Below are positions 28,411-40,225 of a DNA stretch of 64,000 nt, piece by piece. The stretch's first letter is position 1. Every line of letters begins with the position of its first letter. The stretch lies in contig NC_084798.1 in assembly GCF_963169125.1 (NCBI RefSeq), forward strand, positions 200,317,481 through 200,381,480, read 5' to 3'. A model generated the notes under the pieces. That model was not told where the DNA came from. It ran no database searches and saw only the letters and a list, made by a program, of their open reading frames with translations. The position numbers and the translations under genes are program-made. The stretch comes from Humulus lupulus. Its lineage: Eukaryota; Streptophyta; Magnoliopsida; Rosales; Cannabaceae.

Positions 28411-30660
28411 ATGGTGAACACCAGACATACCGTATTTGATCCTTCCCAACAGCAACAACAAGGCAATGGAGAGCCATTTCCCGATCAACCATTCCCTCAG
28501 GACCAACCCAAGGACATACCCTTCTAAATGCCCCAACCCGACGATTCCCAGAATTTCAAGGACGGGGCAGACTACGAGAAGGGTTAGTATGAGGAAGATG
28601 AAGAAAATGAAGGGGCATACAAGGATCACGAGGCTAAGGATCCTGTGATCCCTTAAGAAGAGATGAATCCTTAACAGAAGGACCCAGAGGTGGTCCAACT
28701 AAAACAATAGGTCTTGGATCAGGAAGCCAGGATAGCTGAACAGAAGGAGGCCACCCGCCATATGCAAGAATCCCTCCTGGCCCTTCAGGCCTTCATTACT
28801 GCCCAAGGATTGATAGCCAATCCTCCAACCGTTCTGCTTCCAGGAACATGACCGCCGGCCCTACCAGTTAGGATCGGCGCGCCTGAAAACACAAGTCTGA
28901 TTCCTCCTCCAAGACCACATCCCGGAGACGGCCCATCAAACCCAGCTCAAGAGAAAGGGAAATCCAAGGTGGCTAACCCTGTGGGAAAAGCAAACCCACA
29001 GAGGAAAACTCATCCCATCCCGAAAATCGGGGCTAACCCACAACAGCTCCCTAGGAAAGAGCGGATGCGTCCCATCCAAGGACGGGATCATCCAATCGAT
29101 CCACAAAGGAAGCGCCCGCAGGGTGCCAGGCCCCAGAATATCCCTAGACAGACCGGACGGGAGCAACATTTACATCTCAGTGCCTTCGTGAACAAGGATC
29201 ACAGAGGACACCACCGCGCGAAAGAGCTGGAGGCCACTAGTTTGGGTGACGATACTTCCTGGATAGACTTGCGCAATGGCCTAAACTCCCAGAAAGAACG
29301 GGCCCGCAAGGAAAAGATCTACACCCGAGGGGGGGGGGGGGGTCTGAGGAATAACCTCAACAACAGAAGGAACGAAAGGGTCCCCCTAGATGACAGAATG
29401 GCCAGACAATTCATGGAATAATTGGCCGCATTAAAGAATGTCACGGATCGTCTGGTCCGGAAGTAAGAGGGGGGAGGTTCTGACTCTGATGAGGAGGAAA
29501 AAGAACCATGCGCCAAACACATCTTGGATGTGGTGTTACCAAAGGGGTTCAAAATGTCGAACCTACCTGCCTACACCAAGAACACAGACCCCAGGGACCA
29601 CTTGTCCCACTACAATTTGTTGATTATCATGGCCCACGTCTGTGACAAAGGCAAATGTATGTGCTTCTCAATCACTTTGGACAGACGCGTGGAGGAGTGG
29701 TGGAAGAGACTCAAACCAGGATTAATCCAATCCTAGTCCGAATTACAATCGGCATTCCCCAAATAGTTCGTGGCCACCATGAGGATGGATATGCAGATCA
29801 GTGCCCTCGCCAATATCAAGCAGCTCCCCACGGAGACCCTCAGGGCTTACATTTAGTGCTTTATAGAGGAAGCCTCAAAAACTAAGGTGGACGATGGACA
29901 ATGCCTGGTGACTCTCCAGTCCAGGATCCGAGCCAGGTCCCCTCTCTGGGATGACATGCAACGCAGTAAGGCGGTCACCCTCGAAGAATTCATAAGGAGG
30001 GCACAAGGCTTTATCAACTGGGAGGAGGCCCAGATCCAAGCTTTCGGATGGCAACTGGCCCCCCATCCAAGTGCCCAGACCTTTCCCGGATATGGGATGC
30101 AATATCCCGCAAACCATTATTCGACACCCCCAATGGCACCAGGTTCAACTGCCACTCATGGAATGACCTTCGCAACCCCGACAGTCTATGGTCCCACTGC
30201 CTCGGGATATGCACTACCACAATCCTCCCCATTCTCCGGATATAGTATGGCGCTGGTCAGATACAGTGCCACTCCTGGTAGAGCCCAGCCGTCTCTAATG
30301 GGGGGAACAGAGGCAAGCGTGAACCCCTCCCGGGGGAAGAGATCGAGGAAAGGACAAAACCGACTCGAACCCTCCAAAAAGGGCAAGAGGGGTTACGAGC
30401 CCCAACACACAAAATATACCAACCTAGTGGACACTAGGGAGAACATATACCTGGCCACGGAAAGTACGATCCGTTACTGGAAACCCACCCCCATGTTCAA
30501 AGGGGGAAAGAAGTCAAGGGACACCAGCAAAAGGTGTGCCTACCACAAAGATGTGGGTCATACGACCGAGGAGTGTTGTCAGCTGAAGGACGAAATCAAA
30601 AATATGATCAAGCTGGGGCATCTCCACCAATGGGTTAAAAGGCCAGTGGGAGTTCCGGGA
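28411..30660 (+). pseudogene. gag of the Tat-like element
   Basis: The likely start is the ATG at 28411, 60 bases after the LTR. A Pro/Gln-rich N part is followed by a capsid-like region with HILDVVLPKGF, YTKNTDPRDHLSHYN and AFPK near 29510-29760, then TLRAYI and EEFIRRAQGFINWEEA to about 30030, and a zinc-knuckle-like block CAYHKDVGHTTEEC at about 30536-30577. At least eleven in-frame stops occur between 28411 and 29860; most could derive from CAG, CAA or CGA codons by C-to-T change. A run of 14 G at 29329-29342 may be a slippage or sequence error site. From 29884 the same frame stays open into protease. Confidence 0.85.
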
Positions 30661-30899
30661 CTGCCAGTAGCTCCCAGACAACCCGCGATCCTGGGTACAC
30701 CTGGATCGTACCGACCTCCCCAGGGAGCACAGGCCCCTCAGGGGGCCCCAATTATGCAGGCACCCAGACCCGGAATGCCATATCCCTCCAGGATTACGCC
30801 TCCACGGATAGATGGCCATGTTTCCACCATATCGGGAGGGCTGCATTTGGGAGGACCATCTCGGAATGATCAGAAAAACTACCTCAGTGAACTCGACCA

Positions 30900-31430
30900 T
30901 GACCATGAGGTATGCGCCTTGGTTCAGACCTCAGCACAACGCCCTAAGTTGATGAACTTACCCATCACATTCATGGAAGAGGACGCCCGGAACGTCCACT
31001 TTCCGTATCACGATCCTTTAGTCATCGATGCCCAAATCGCCAACAAAATGGTGTCCAGGGGGTTGGTAGATGACGGAAGCTCCATCAATCTGCTGTTCAA
31101 GCCAGCCTTCACTTCCATTAGCTTGACCGAGGCAGATCTGGCCTCATGCCCAATGCAGATTTACGATTTCAATGGAGACTCACTACTCTCGATGGGGAAG
31201 ATCCAATTGCCTGTAACGTTGGGGAACGAGATTCAGGGCTCGTTCAAATTTTGTACATTGGTAGTAGTGGACTGCCCCACCGCTTACAACTTTATTTTTG
31301 GCCATCCCGCGCTGGTCGATTTCGGTGCTATCACCTCCATCCGCCACCTCTATATAAGATTCCCTTGCGACAATGGAGGGGTGGGAACTATCTGGGGAGA
31401 CCAGAAGAGCCCCTGAAAGTGTTATCACGT
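30900..31430 (+). pseudogene. Aspartic protease of the Tat-like element
   Basis: The frame continues from gag without a break until the TGA near 31414. The active-site motif DDGSS is at 31069-31083, followed by INLLF. Upstream, PHHDPLVI-like and downstream FNFVFGHPALVDFGAITS-like blocks fit retroviral-type aspartic proteases of Ty3 elements. A frameshift or two lies between 31416 and 31509, before reverse transcriptase. Confidence 0.8.
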
Positions 31431-31508
31431 CTCTGTCCGACCAATTTACATGATCCACGAAGAACCTCTTGAGGCGGAGATTACCGGTCCAATCTCGCCC
31501 ACTCCCCG

Positions 31509-32945
31509 GTGTGGAGGATGGCCCGGGACAAAGATGAATTGGATCCGCGACTAGAAGCGGACAGGGCATTAGAACCCATGGAAGAGATAGAAGAGGGGTG
31601 CATCAGTGACAGTGACCTGACTAAAGTAATCCAGGTTGGGAAGAACCTGAACTCAGAAGTCAGGGCTGCCATTATAGCCCGAGTCAAAGAAAACCTAGAC
31701 GTTTTGGCTTGGTCTCATGTGGATATGACCTGGATCGACCACAACATCATGCGTCACTCCCTGAACATTGACGAGAATGCAACTCTAGTCCGACAGAAGC
31801 AGAGACCTTTAGGGGCAGAAAGGGTCGAAGCCCTCAAACTAGAAGTTGAAAAGCTATCCTCAATCAAATTCATCCGGGAGGCTTTGTATCCCGTTTGGTT
31901 GGCCAATCCGGTATTGGTGCCAAAGTCGAACGAGACGTGGAGAACTTGCATCGACTTCACTGACCTCAACAAGGCCTACCCCAAAGACTGTTTCCCTCTG
32001 CCCCAGATCGATCAGATGGTAGATGCGACATCTGGGTATGAGATGTTGAGTTTCATGGACGCCTACTCCAGATATAACCAAATTTTAATGCACATAGCAG
32101 ACCAGGAACACACCAGTTTCTAGACAAACAAGGGTGTGTACTGCTACATTGTCATGCCCTTCAGGCTCAAGAACGCCGGAGCCACTTATCAAAGGCTAAT
32201 CAATAGAATGTTCCGAGCCCAGTTGGGAAGGTACATGGAAGTCTACATAGATGACATGCTGGTCAAGTCCAAGACCTCTGAGGGACACGTTGATGATCTA
32301 GTAGAGGCATTTGCCATCATTCGGAAGTATGGGATGAAGCTGAACCCCCAAGAAGTGCACCTTTGGCGTGGCATCTGGGAAGTTTCTGGGCTTTATAGTA
32401 AGCTCACGAGGAATAGAAGCCAACCCGGACAAGATCAAAGCACTGATCAAAATGCCCTCGCCCCGGAAGCACAAAGACGTTCAGAGCCTATCGGGATGGG
32501 AAGAATAACGGTCGTAAGCCGCTTTGTCTCGAAGTCCACAGACAAGTGCATCCCATTCTTCAATATCCTTCGTGGAAGCCAAAGGTTCGAATGGACGCCT
32601 GAATGTGAAGAGGCCTTCCAGAAGTTGAAGGAACATTTGGCCAAAGCACCAATTTTGGCAAAGCCAGTAGATCAGGAGTCGTTATACCTTTATTTGGCCA
32701 TGTCCGAACACGCCATCAACGCCGCACTAGTGTGGGAAGAGGGAAAGGTCCAGCTCCCGGTCTATTACGTGAGAAAAAGGTTGTTGGGCGCGGAGTCCAG
32801 ATACCCACTAATTGAGAAATTAACATTTTGCTTACTGATCGCGTCTCGAAAACTGAGACCTTACTTTCAGGCTCACACCATAAAGCTACTGACGAACCAT
32901 CCCCTACGGCAAGTATTACAGAAGCGTAATCGGGAAGACTCCTGA
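31509..32945 (+). pseudogene. Reverse transcriptase and first RNase H of the Tat-like element
   Basis: The reading begins with the region before RT (HVDMTWIDHNIMRHSLNID), then WRTCIDFTDLNKAYPKD, FMDAYSRYNQI, a TAG stop at 32121, MPFRLKNAGATYQ and the catalytic YIDDM near 32247. Two indels shift the frame between about 32350 and 32500 and then restore it. RNase H follows with PVYYVRKRLLGAESRYP and a LLTNHPLRQVL block near 32890. A further frameshift occurs near 32930. The enzyme would copy element RNA into DNA; here it cannot be made. Confidence 0.9.
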
Positions 32946-32953
32946 AGTGGGCC

Positions 32954-33544
32954 ATGGAGCTTAGTCAGTTCGACATTGCATACGTCCCCAAGATTTTAAT
33001 CAAGGGACAAGCCTTGGCTGACTTCATCGTGGAGTGTACTGGGATCACTGAGGATGAAGAACCCGTCGACCCCGTCGCGCCCCTGTGGAAGGTCTTCATG
33101 GACGGAGCCTCAAATGAAAATGGGGTTGGGGTCGGGATCATCTTAATATCCCCCCAAGGACATCAGTTGCAAAGCGCCCTACACTTCCAATTTGAAGCAT
33201 CGAACAACGAGGTCAAACATGAGGCCATGCTAACCGAATTACGTCTGGCCCGGGAGGTAGGGGCAACAAGTATAGAAGTCCACAACGACTCCCAATTGGT
33301 GGTCAGGCATATCTCAAGGGAATATATAACAAAGGGGGAAATGATGGCCGCTTATGTGACGCAAGTCCGGGAGCTACTCCAATCCTTCAAAAAATATTCC
33401 ATCCACCAAATCCTCAGGGAACGAAATGTGTTTGCAGACACATTGGCAAATCTGGCCACGGATGTCGAAGCAAAGCTCTCGGGGCTTGTCCCGATCAACC
33501 ACCTTCGCGCACCTAGTATTCAGGCCCTACAATCAACGCCATAG
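32954..33544 (+). pseudogene. Second (archaeal-type) RNase H of the Tat-like element
   Basis: After ALADFIVECT comes WKVFMDGASNENGVGVGIIL, then NNEVKHEAML, EVHNDSQLVV and NVFADTLANLA. These supply the Asp-Glu-Asp-Asp active site of RNase H. A duplicated RNase H after the first one is diagnostic for the Tat lineage of Ty3 elements. The frame is open over this domain although its neighbours are frameshifted. Confidence 0.9.
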
Positions 33545-33639
33545 ATTACTCCACATCCTGGATGGACCCTCTCATCCACTACCCAACCACAGGGAGGTTG
33601 CTCGCGGACAAGGCGGCCGCTAGGAAACTTTAGTACCAG

Positions 33640-34776
33640 CCTCCCAGATACATCATGATGGATGAAAAACTCTATCGCAGGGGGTTGTCCATGTCATATC
33701 TCTGATGCATGTCCAGGACAGAGATGAGTGCAATCATGCATGAAGTACACGAAGGTTTCTGTGGAGATCACACAACCAGACTCAGTTTGTCCAAGAAAAT
33801 CCTAAGGTAGGGGTATTTCTGGCCAACGAAGCAGAAGGACTGTGTCGATTACGTCCGCAAGTGCGAACAGTGCCAAAGGTAAGCAAAGAACCCGCAAGCC
33901 CCTCCAACGGAAATAACCTTGATGACCAGTCCCTGGCCTTTTTTGGTATGGGGAATCGACTTGGTAGGATCGCTCTCAACCGGGAAAGGTGGTGTAAAAT
34001 ACGCCATCGTGGCCATCGACTATTACACCAAGTGGGTCAAGGCAGAACCGATAAACACCATCACCTCCAAAAAGGCCTTGGATTTCGCCATCAACAACAT
34101 TGTGTGCCTATATGGCCTCCCTCACAAAATTGTGTCTGACAACGGGAAGCAATTTGACAGCGTCCACTTCACTGACTTCTGTGAAAGACATGGCATCATT
34201 AAAAGCTTCTCCGCAGTCGCCAGGCCTCAAGAAAACGAGCAAATAGAGGTTGTGAACAAGATTTTTAAAGGGACATTAAAGAAAAAGCTTGAAGCCTGCA
34301 AAAGCGAGTGGCAAGAACTGCTCCGCGTCCAATGGGCATATTGGACCACAGAAAGGACGTCTATCGGACATACTACCTACTCAATGGTGTACGGATGCAA
34401 ACCGATCATCCCAGTGGAAACAGCTATCCCGTCTCACAGACGGGACACATATGATCTCGTCCAGAACCACGCCTTACTCCAAGAATCGTTAGATCTCATT
34501 GAAAATATCTGGGAAGAATCTCAGGTTCAGCTAAAGATGTATCAGGGAAAGATTGCAAGGCACTTTAACTCTAAGGTTAAAAGTCAAAAATTTGAAACCG
34601 GCGATCTAGTCCCGAGAAGAGTTTTCCCTGCAACCCAAGATCCGGGAGTGGGGGTTCTAGGACCAAACTGGATATGACCCTATGAAATCCCAAATGAAAT
34701 ATGTCCGGGAACGTATCGCTTAAGGCGACTAGACGGAACAGAGGTCCCAAGGGCGTGGAACACAGAACACCAGTAG
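33640..34776 (+). pseudogene. Integrase of the Tat-like element
   Basis: A His/Cys zinc-binding region (HEVHEGFCGDH, then CVDYVRKCEQC near 33840-33880) holds three in-frame stops. The core is open from 33919 and carries the three acidic residues: VAIDYYTKWVKAEP, KIVSDNGKQF and QENEQIE. A GDLV-type C-terminal segment follows near 34600, with a TGA at 34677 and a natural-looking stop at 34774-34776. Integrase would insert element DNA into the chromosome. Confidence 0.9.
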
Positions 34777-35029
34777 TTAGGAGAGCATGGTTCTGTTCTA
34801 AATTTTTTGCAAACAACGTATGCCCTAGGGAAATTTCTTACTTAATAAAAATGATGCATACAATACATCATAAAGAAATATTGTAAAGAAATAAAAGTTC
34901 ACGTCTGTTTTCATTTTTGTTCACGGACAAGTGACCCACGACTACAGTCTTCACTCACTTAAGGGATATGAAAATCTATACGAACAAGTCTAGGAATGAA
35001 AACAAAACAAAACAGGATGCAAAACACAA

Positions 35030-35350
35030 AGTTTAGTCTTGATCCAGACCGTATAGACTGGGGGTACAATACCCAACTCCCAACAAAATAGGACGCAAGG
35101 CTCAGGCCTAGTCCTAACCCAGACGTACATGGTCCGGGGGGTACAAAACTCAATTCCCAATAAAATAGGGTGAAAGGCTCAGGCCTAGTCCCAACCCGGA
35201 AATACATGGTCCGGAAGGTATGAAACCTAATGTGACGTCACACCTAGGCCTAGTCCTAACCCGGATGCACACAGCCTGAAGGTATAATACCCAGTAGGAC
35301 ATACGACCCAGGCCCAATCCTAACTCGAACATATATGGTGCGAGAATACG
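35030..35350. repeat. Tandem repeat block 1 in the 3' region of the Tat-like element
   Basis: About five diverged units of 60-70 bases repeat the pattern GGCTCAGGCCTAGTCCTAACC, then a CATGGTCCGG-like segment and ACAATACCCAA-like segment. Such arrays between pol and the 3' LTR are typical of Tat elements and can seed satellite DNA. Confidence 0.8.
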
Positions 35351-35409
35351 AAATCCCCAAAATCAGTGGACCTAACGCGATCTCAAATAACTGAATCCCC
35401 GTTCATGTC

Positions 35410-35865
35410 TCCTTCATAATGGCCCAGAACCATTGGAACATGAGTCTCAGGTCTACGTCATTTATAATTAGTCTTATAAAAGGCCCAGGCCGTTGAAACC
35501 TAACCCCTAGGTTAAAAATAAGATAATCAACTAATCCCTGATGGTCCAGGCCGTTGGAACCTGAACATTGGAATCAAGACAAATAAATTTGACAATAGTT
35601 AACAAACTCCCTAGTGGTCCCGGCCGTTGCAACCTGAACGACAGGATTAAAGAAAGTTAACTAATTAAGTCATATCCAAAAGAATTCTTTGACGGTCCAG
35701 GTCGTTGGAGCCCGAACTACAAAATTAGGATGAAAAAGCTAAGTTATATTGATAAAGTCTGAAACGGTCCAGGCCGTCAAGACCCGACCACAGGTCCTCG
35801 GACAGGCTAAATGCATTCTACAACCTTTCCCTACTGGTCCTGGTCGTTGGAACCGGGACCAAACA
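35410..35865. repeat. Tandem repeat block 2 in the 3' region of the Tat-like element
   Basis: About seven diverged units near 60 bases long share the core TGGTCCAGGCCGTTGGAACC followed by TGAAC or CGAAC. The unit differs from block 1, so two separate arrays lie side by side. Confidence 0.8.
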
Positions 35866-36089
35866 TTCGACTCATGTTCATGAAAAGCGGTAAAACACTT
35901 AGTGAATCTTGGAGAAAAAGTAAATTAATGAAAAAGGGAAAACATGGTGCAAGAAATAAAATCAATATATAAAAGCAAAACAATAAAATTGTCTCGGACA
36001 CATCCACGTCCATAAAAAGCGATACAAGTACAAAAGAAAAAAAAGGGAAGCCACGATTACAACTTAAAGGGCCAGGCCTAGAATTCGAC

Positions 36090-39000
36090 TTACTCTGGGG
36101 CCTCCGGAACAGCTTCATTTTGTTCATCCCCGGCCAAGAGCTCTGCTTTGGCTTTTTCCTTGGCCACGAATTCAGCTCTCTTTGCGGCAGGATCGGGGTA
36201 AATGATGAGGTTCATGTTTTTGTCTTGGAGCATGGCCTCATCAAAGGTGGCCTCTAGTATAGCATCTGCCTGCTCCTTCTCTTGGCGAGCCTCTCCATTT
36301 CATTTTACCTCCACCTGAAGCAAGTTGTCCAGGACTTGGACCCGGGAGTCAAGAGTTGCAACCTTCTCCCGATCCTGACGAGATTGGGCCTCGGCTGCCT
36401 CCATGAGGATTTTGGTCGATGCCTCTGAGCCACGAACTCGAAGAAGCTCTGCCTCCAGACTATCCACCAAATTTTTTTGGTCGGCGTCCTTCCTGAACAG
36501 AGTTTCCTCAAGTTGGGCCCAAATTCGGGCGACCTCTTCGCAGTCAACTTGGATCTAGGCAGTCTTTTTGGCCAGGGCCTTCTTGTCGGCTTCCCGTTGG
36601 TTAACGGCCCCCTCCAGCTCTAACTGGACCGTCTCCAGCTTCATCATTATCTCCGCCACCAAGTCCACGTTCCTATGGGCCAACAACGCATCCTGGAACA
36701 AACTGATGTTAGAAAACATATGGAAACACGTATGTTGAAATAAAAATATATATATCAACATATAACTTACAGTCGTGGCTTGGTAATGGATGGCCTGGGA
36801 TATGAACAGGGTATCCTAATTGGCCAGGGTGGCATTTCGCTTCAGTTGTAGGTTGGACATTGTCGTCCCAACCTGGGCCAGCAATGCACGGCCAGCGAAG
36901 CCGTGTCATGCCTCAACTTAGGCCAAATTTCAGTCTCAGCCACAAACCGGTCCACAATCAGTTGGGGAGCGTTGAAGGCATATGGATGCTCGGCGAACTC
37001 CACTTTCCTACGGATATTAAGGGCCCGGTACACTTCCTCCCGTTTCGTTTGACCGTCTTCCCAGGCCTGAGCCACCATTTTCACCCTCTCCTCCTGGAGG
37101 ACCATGTCCCCTTCCTCTAGGAGAGCCAGGTTGATCGGGAGCACGGCAGCCTCCGATACTTCCTGAGTAACAATAAGGCCCTCCTTGGAAGAATGATCTT
37201 CAGCCAAGGCAAGGTCGTGGCCCTCTTGTCCCGCGTCGCGGATTTGCTAGCGGTCGAGTCCGCGACCATTTTCTTTGACCTCCGGTCTTCCAAGGGCTCT
37301 TACTCCAAGTCGATGATCGGAGGAGGAGCGGGCGGGGACGGAATGTTCCCAGTTTGCACCACTGGGGGGACACTCGTGGCCAAAGCCCTCTTAGTAACTT
37401 TTGGGTCCAGCCTCGAATCCCCGATGACCAGCTCAAGCACCTTCCTTTTGGCCAAGCCCTTAGCGGCCTTCTTCGTTGAAGCCCTGTCAACAGCTGCCCT
37501 GGCCTCGATCATCTCTTTCATCTTGGCCACGGGATTCGACATGCTTGAATCGTCTGAAATGGGCAAACAAAATATAGTCAACAAAACATATAAACGGGGA
37601 TGGAAATCAAAGATAAAGAAAATATTAGTCTAAGGTCCTCCAAGACGAACCCTTATCTAAACTACGGGCACGACTCAACTCCCCTAAGGTGAAGGAATGA
37701 ATGCAGTCCCCTATGTCGTCCAAGTCCAGAAAATTACCATATTGTAGGAACCCGGACGAATACATGAGGGCTGACGTATCCAGGACAATGGGGCAGGGAA
37801 GCCCCACTTCTCGGACGGCCCCAGTTGGGTAGCCTCGGTATATTTTCCTAACCCTAACTAAGTCCTCGAGGTGAGGAGCATAAGTTAAAAGCAAAGACGA
37901 ATTACCTTGCCCCGAGATGCTAGCTCTGGGAGCCCCAGTGTTCGGTTGAGCCTCCCCGAGGAGGGCATCCAGCTCCTCAGATGTGGCCCTCTCCGCTTGG
38001 CGGGCCTGCTCTTTTTTCTTCTTAGTCACATCCACGCAGGCCGTAACCTCAATGGCATCGATATGAATGAGGGCCAATTCCTCCCTCAGGGCAGGGTCTC
38101 TCTTGCACTACAGTCCCTAGAAGCTAGGGTCCGTGATCGTTTGGTTGGCGTAAATTCTCTGTGTTCACGTAGTCCCCCACATCCAGCTCATCCATACTCA
38201 GGGTGGCATAATACTTCTTCCAATCCAGGATTGACTTGGTGAGGAGAGTTTGGGCATACGGTCTTGTTTTCCAGGAGCATGAATGAGGAACAGACAAAAC
38301 AAAAGGAAAATGAAAAGGAGTTAGGGAGAAAACAACTTACCCACGTGCTGGAAGTCCAGCACCAACGTGGGGTTCTTCTCCAGGAGAAACCCTGATGTCA
38401 TGAACCAGTAGTGCTTGACATCCGAGGGGTGCTTCCATGATCTATAAGGAGTTGTATAATTGCCGCGGGGCTTCAATCTGTAGAAGTCGTCCCGGGTCTT
38501 GTCTTTGACGTTAAGCTACGACTCTAGCTTATAAAAGTACAACACTTTCGCAGGAGTAGGCGTCGGGATCTCCTTTGATGCATAGAAAATGCGCTACCGC
38601 GCGAGCAACTTGTAGGCCTGGGACAGGAGTTGGAATGGCGCAATTCACACAAACTTAAGGAATCGCGTGAAATAGCCATGAAGCGGGAGCGTAGCTCCCG
38701 CACTAATATGGCCTACGCTCCAAGCCTCGAACTCACCCATGCTGGTGTGGCCTTCTCCTCCATCCTAGCCAGCTAGTTATAGAAGAGTCTGGGAGTCGAT
38801 TCTATTCACAAATGCTTCTCCAGGGTGTCCAACATCCGGTAGTTCCGGATCACGTTCTTTTCCCCATCCATTTCCCATGTATTGCCCGTGGGGGGCTTGC
38901 GCCCTTCCAGGACGACGGGGCCCAATTATATGAAGTCCTCCGGGTGAAGAGTGATGTCATGGCTCATGATCAGGAATCTTGGGACAACAAAGAAAACAAA

Positions 39001-39545
39001 AAACCAAGTTGTCAGCACCAAAACCCAGGGAAATTGGTTAAGGTACGGAGGTTTCTCCTAATACTGCTTGGAGAAGTCCCCTCCGGACCCAGGACCGGGA
39101 TCAATGGAGATCCCAAGAGCCTTGGTCGGGAACTAGGAATGAAAGGCTCCTTCCCTAATGATCCCGAATCAATTTCATAAATTTTGAAATGATCCGGGAT
39201 GGCTCTGCACTACAAATCACCATCCTACTCAGAACCACCCTATGCGGTGGTCCTGACCCTAACAATCCTATGGTCTCAAAGGTAGTACAAAAAAGAAAGA
39301 AAGTAAAGGACCAAGAAACTTATTGTTGGGTATCGGATATGGAAGTCGTAGTGTCTCTGGCAATAAGATCGGCAAGATCTCAGCTTTGAATCGGCGGAGG
39401 CAATACAGAAGCTCGTCCACTTGTTGAACCGGGACCGGACTGTCTGATGGTGGTATAGAAAGGGAGTGATCCAGGAAGAAACAGAGATAAAGCAGTCATC
39501 GGAGAATCTCGTCGACGAACTTGGGCATAAAATGCTCTCTCTCAG
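36090..39545 (-). pseudogene. Antisense gene (aORF) of the Tat-like element, with introns
   Basis: On the minus strand several long open pieces line up: a region with VIRNYRMLDTLEKHL and RIFYASKEIPTPTPAKVLYFY, then YRSWKHPSDVKHYWFM and SGFLLEKNPTLVLDFQHV (38900-38342), EELALIHIDAIEVTA (38080-37640), SSMSNPVAKMKEMIEAR (37557-37300), and a long coiled coil (36692-36120) ending in EAVPEAPE and a TAA at 36092-36090. Consensus splice sites separate them: a donor GTAAGT at about 38341, an acceptor near 37557, and a full intron 36770-36693. The middle region resembles the gypsy-type Transposase_28 family (PF04195) reported for plant Ty3 antisense ORFs. A few in-frame stops show decay. Function is unknown. 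The start codon is not certain. Confidence 0.75.
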
Positions 39546-39591
39546 CTCTGATTGTTCAGAATGTGTAAAGTAGCAAATGAAAACCTAGGGG

Positions 39592-39599
39592 TATTTATA
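39592..39599 (-). promoter_or_regulatory. TATA box for the antisense gene
   Basis: Read on the minus strand, CCCTATAAATACCCC lies about 50 bases before the likely start of the antisense gene and 630 bases inside the 3' LTR. It faces away from the LTR. Its position suggests that the antisense gene is driven by its own internal promoter, not by an LTR. Confidence 0.65.
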
Positions 39600-40225
39600 G
39601 GGCCAAAAGCATATTGTTTGATCCAACAATTTAGAACAACTTCCCTCATCTAACAGTCTCAGATTGTGCAGAGGCTTTAATTAGCCCAATCGAGCATCGG
39701 ATTATGGATTCGCCAACTCAAGATCTGCGTCCATCCGATCCAACGATCCACGATTAGGAAATTTTCAAAAAATCCTTATCCAACGGTCCCAGATGGTGCA
39801 GAGATATTAAATAGCCCACTCAATCACCCTATCAACATCACTAGAATAGATGGGACACCTCGGAAGTCATGCTGACACCCATCTGACAACACAACAATCT
39901 ATAGATTCTCTTTAGATTTGTGAGGCGCGAGTGACACAAATGATCCAATTGCTATGGAACACGTATGCAAAGCGTTGGGAATTTGAAAGGATGGGGATCA
40001 CCCAAGTGGTCCCTAAGTAAATGAACCTGCCTTCTGGAAAACAAACCGGGTTGTTGGGAATTGATCAGGGACGCTGAGACATGCCTCTTCCATGAATGAT
40101 AAACCAAGTGGCCCCCATGAAAATAAAACTGTCTTTTGGGAAACAAACCGGGACGTTAGGATTGAATTCAAGAAAGTGAAGCAAGTCTCCATTGCACAAA
40201 CACAGACGAAGACTTGGGGGGTAAA
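39600..40225. other. 3' untranslated region and polypurine tract of the Tat-like element
   Basis: No gene is seen. The stretch ends in GACTTGGGGGGTAAA (40211-40225), the purine-rich primer site for plus-strand DNA, directly before the 3' LTR. Diverged copies of AAACAAACCGGGA-type and CAAGTGG(C/T)CCC-type segments repeat near 40010-40150. Confidence 0.7.
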
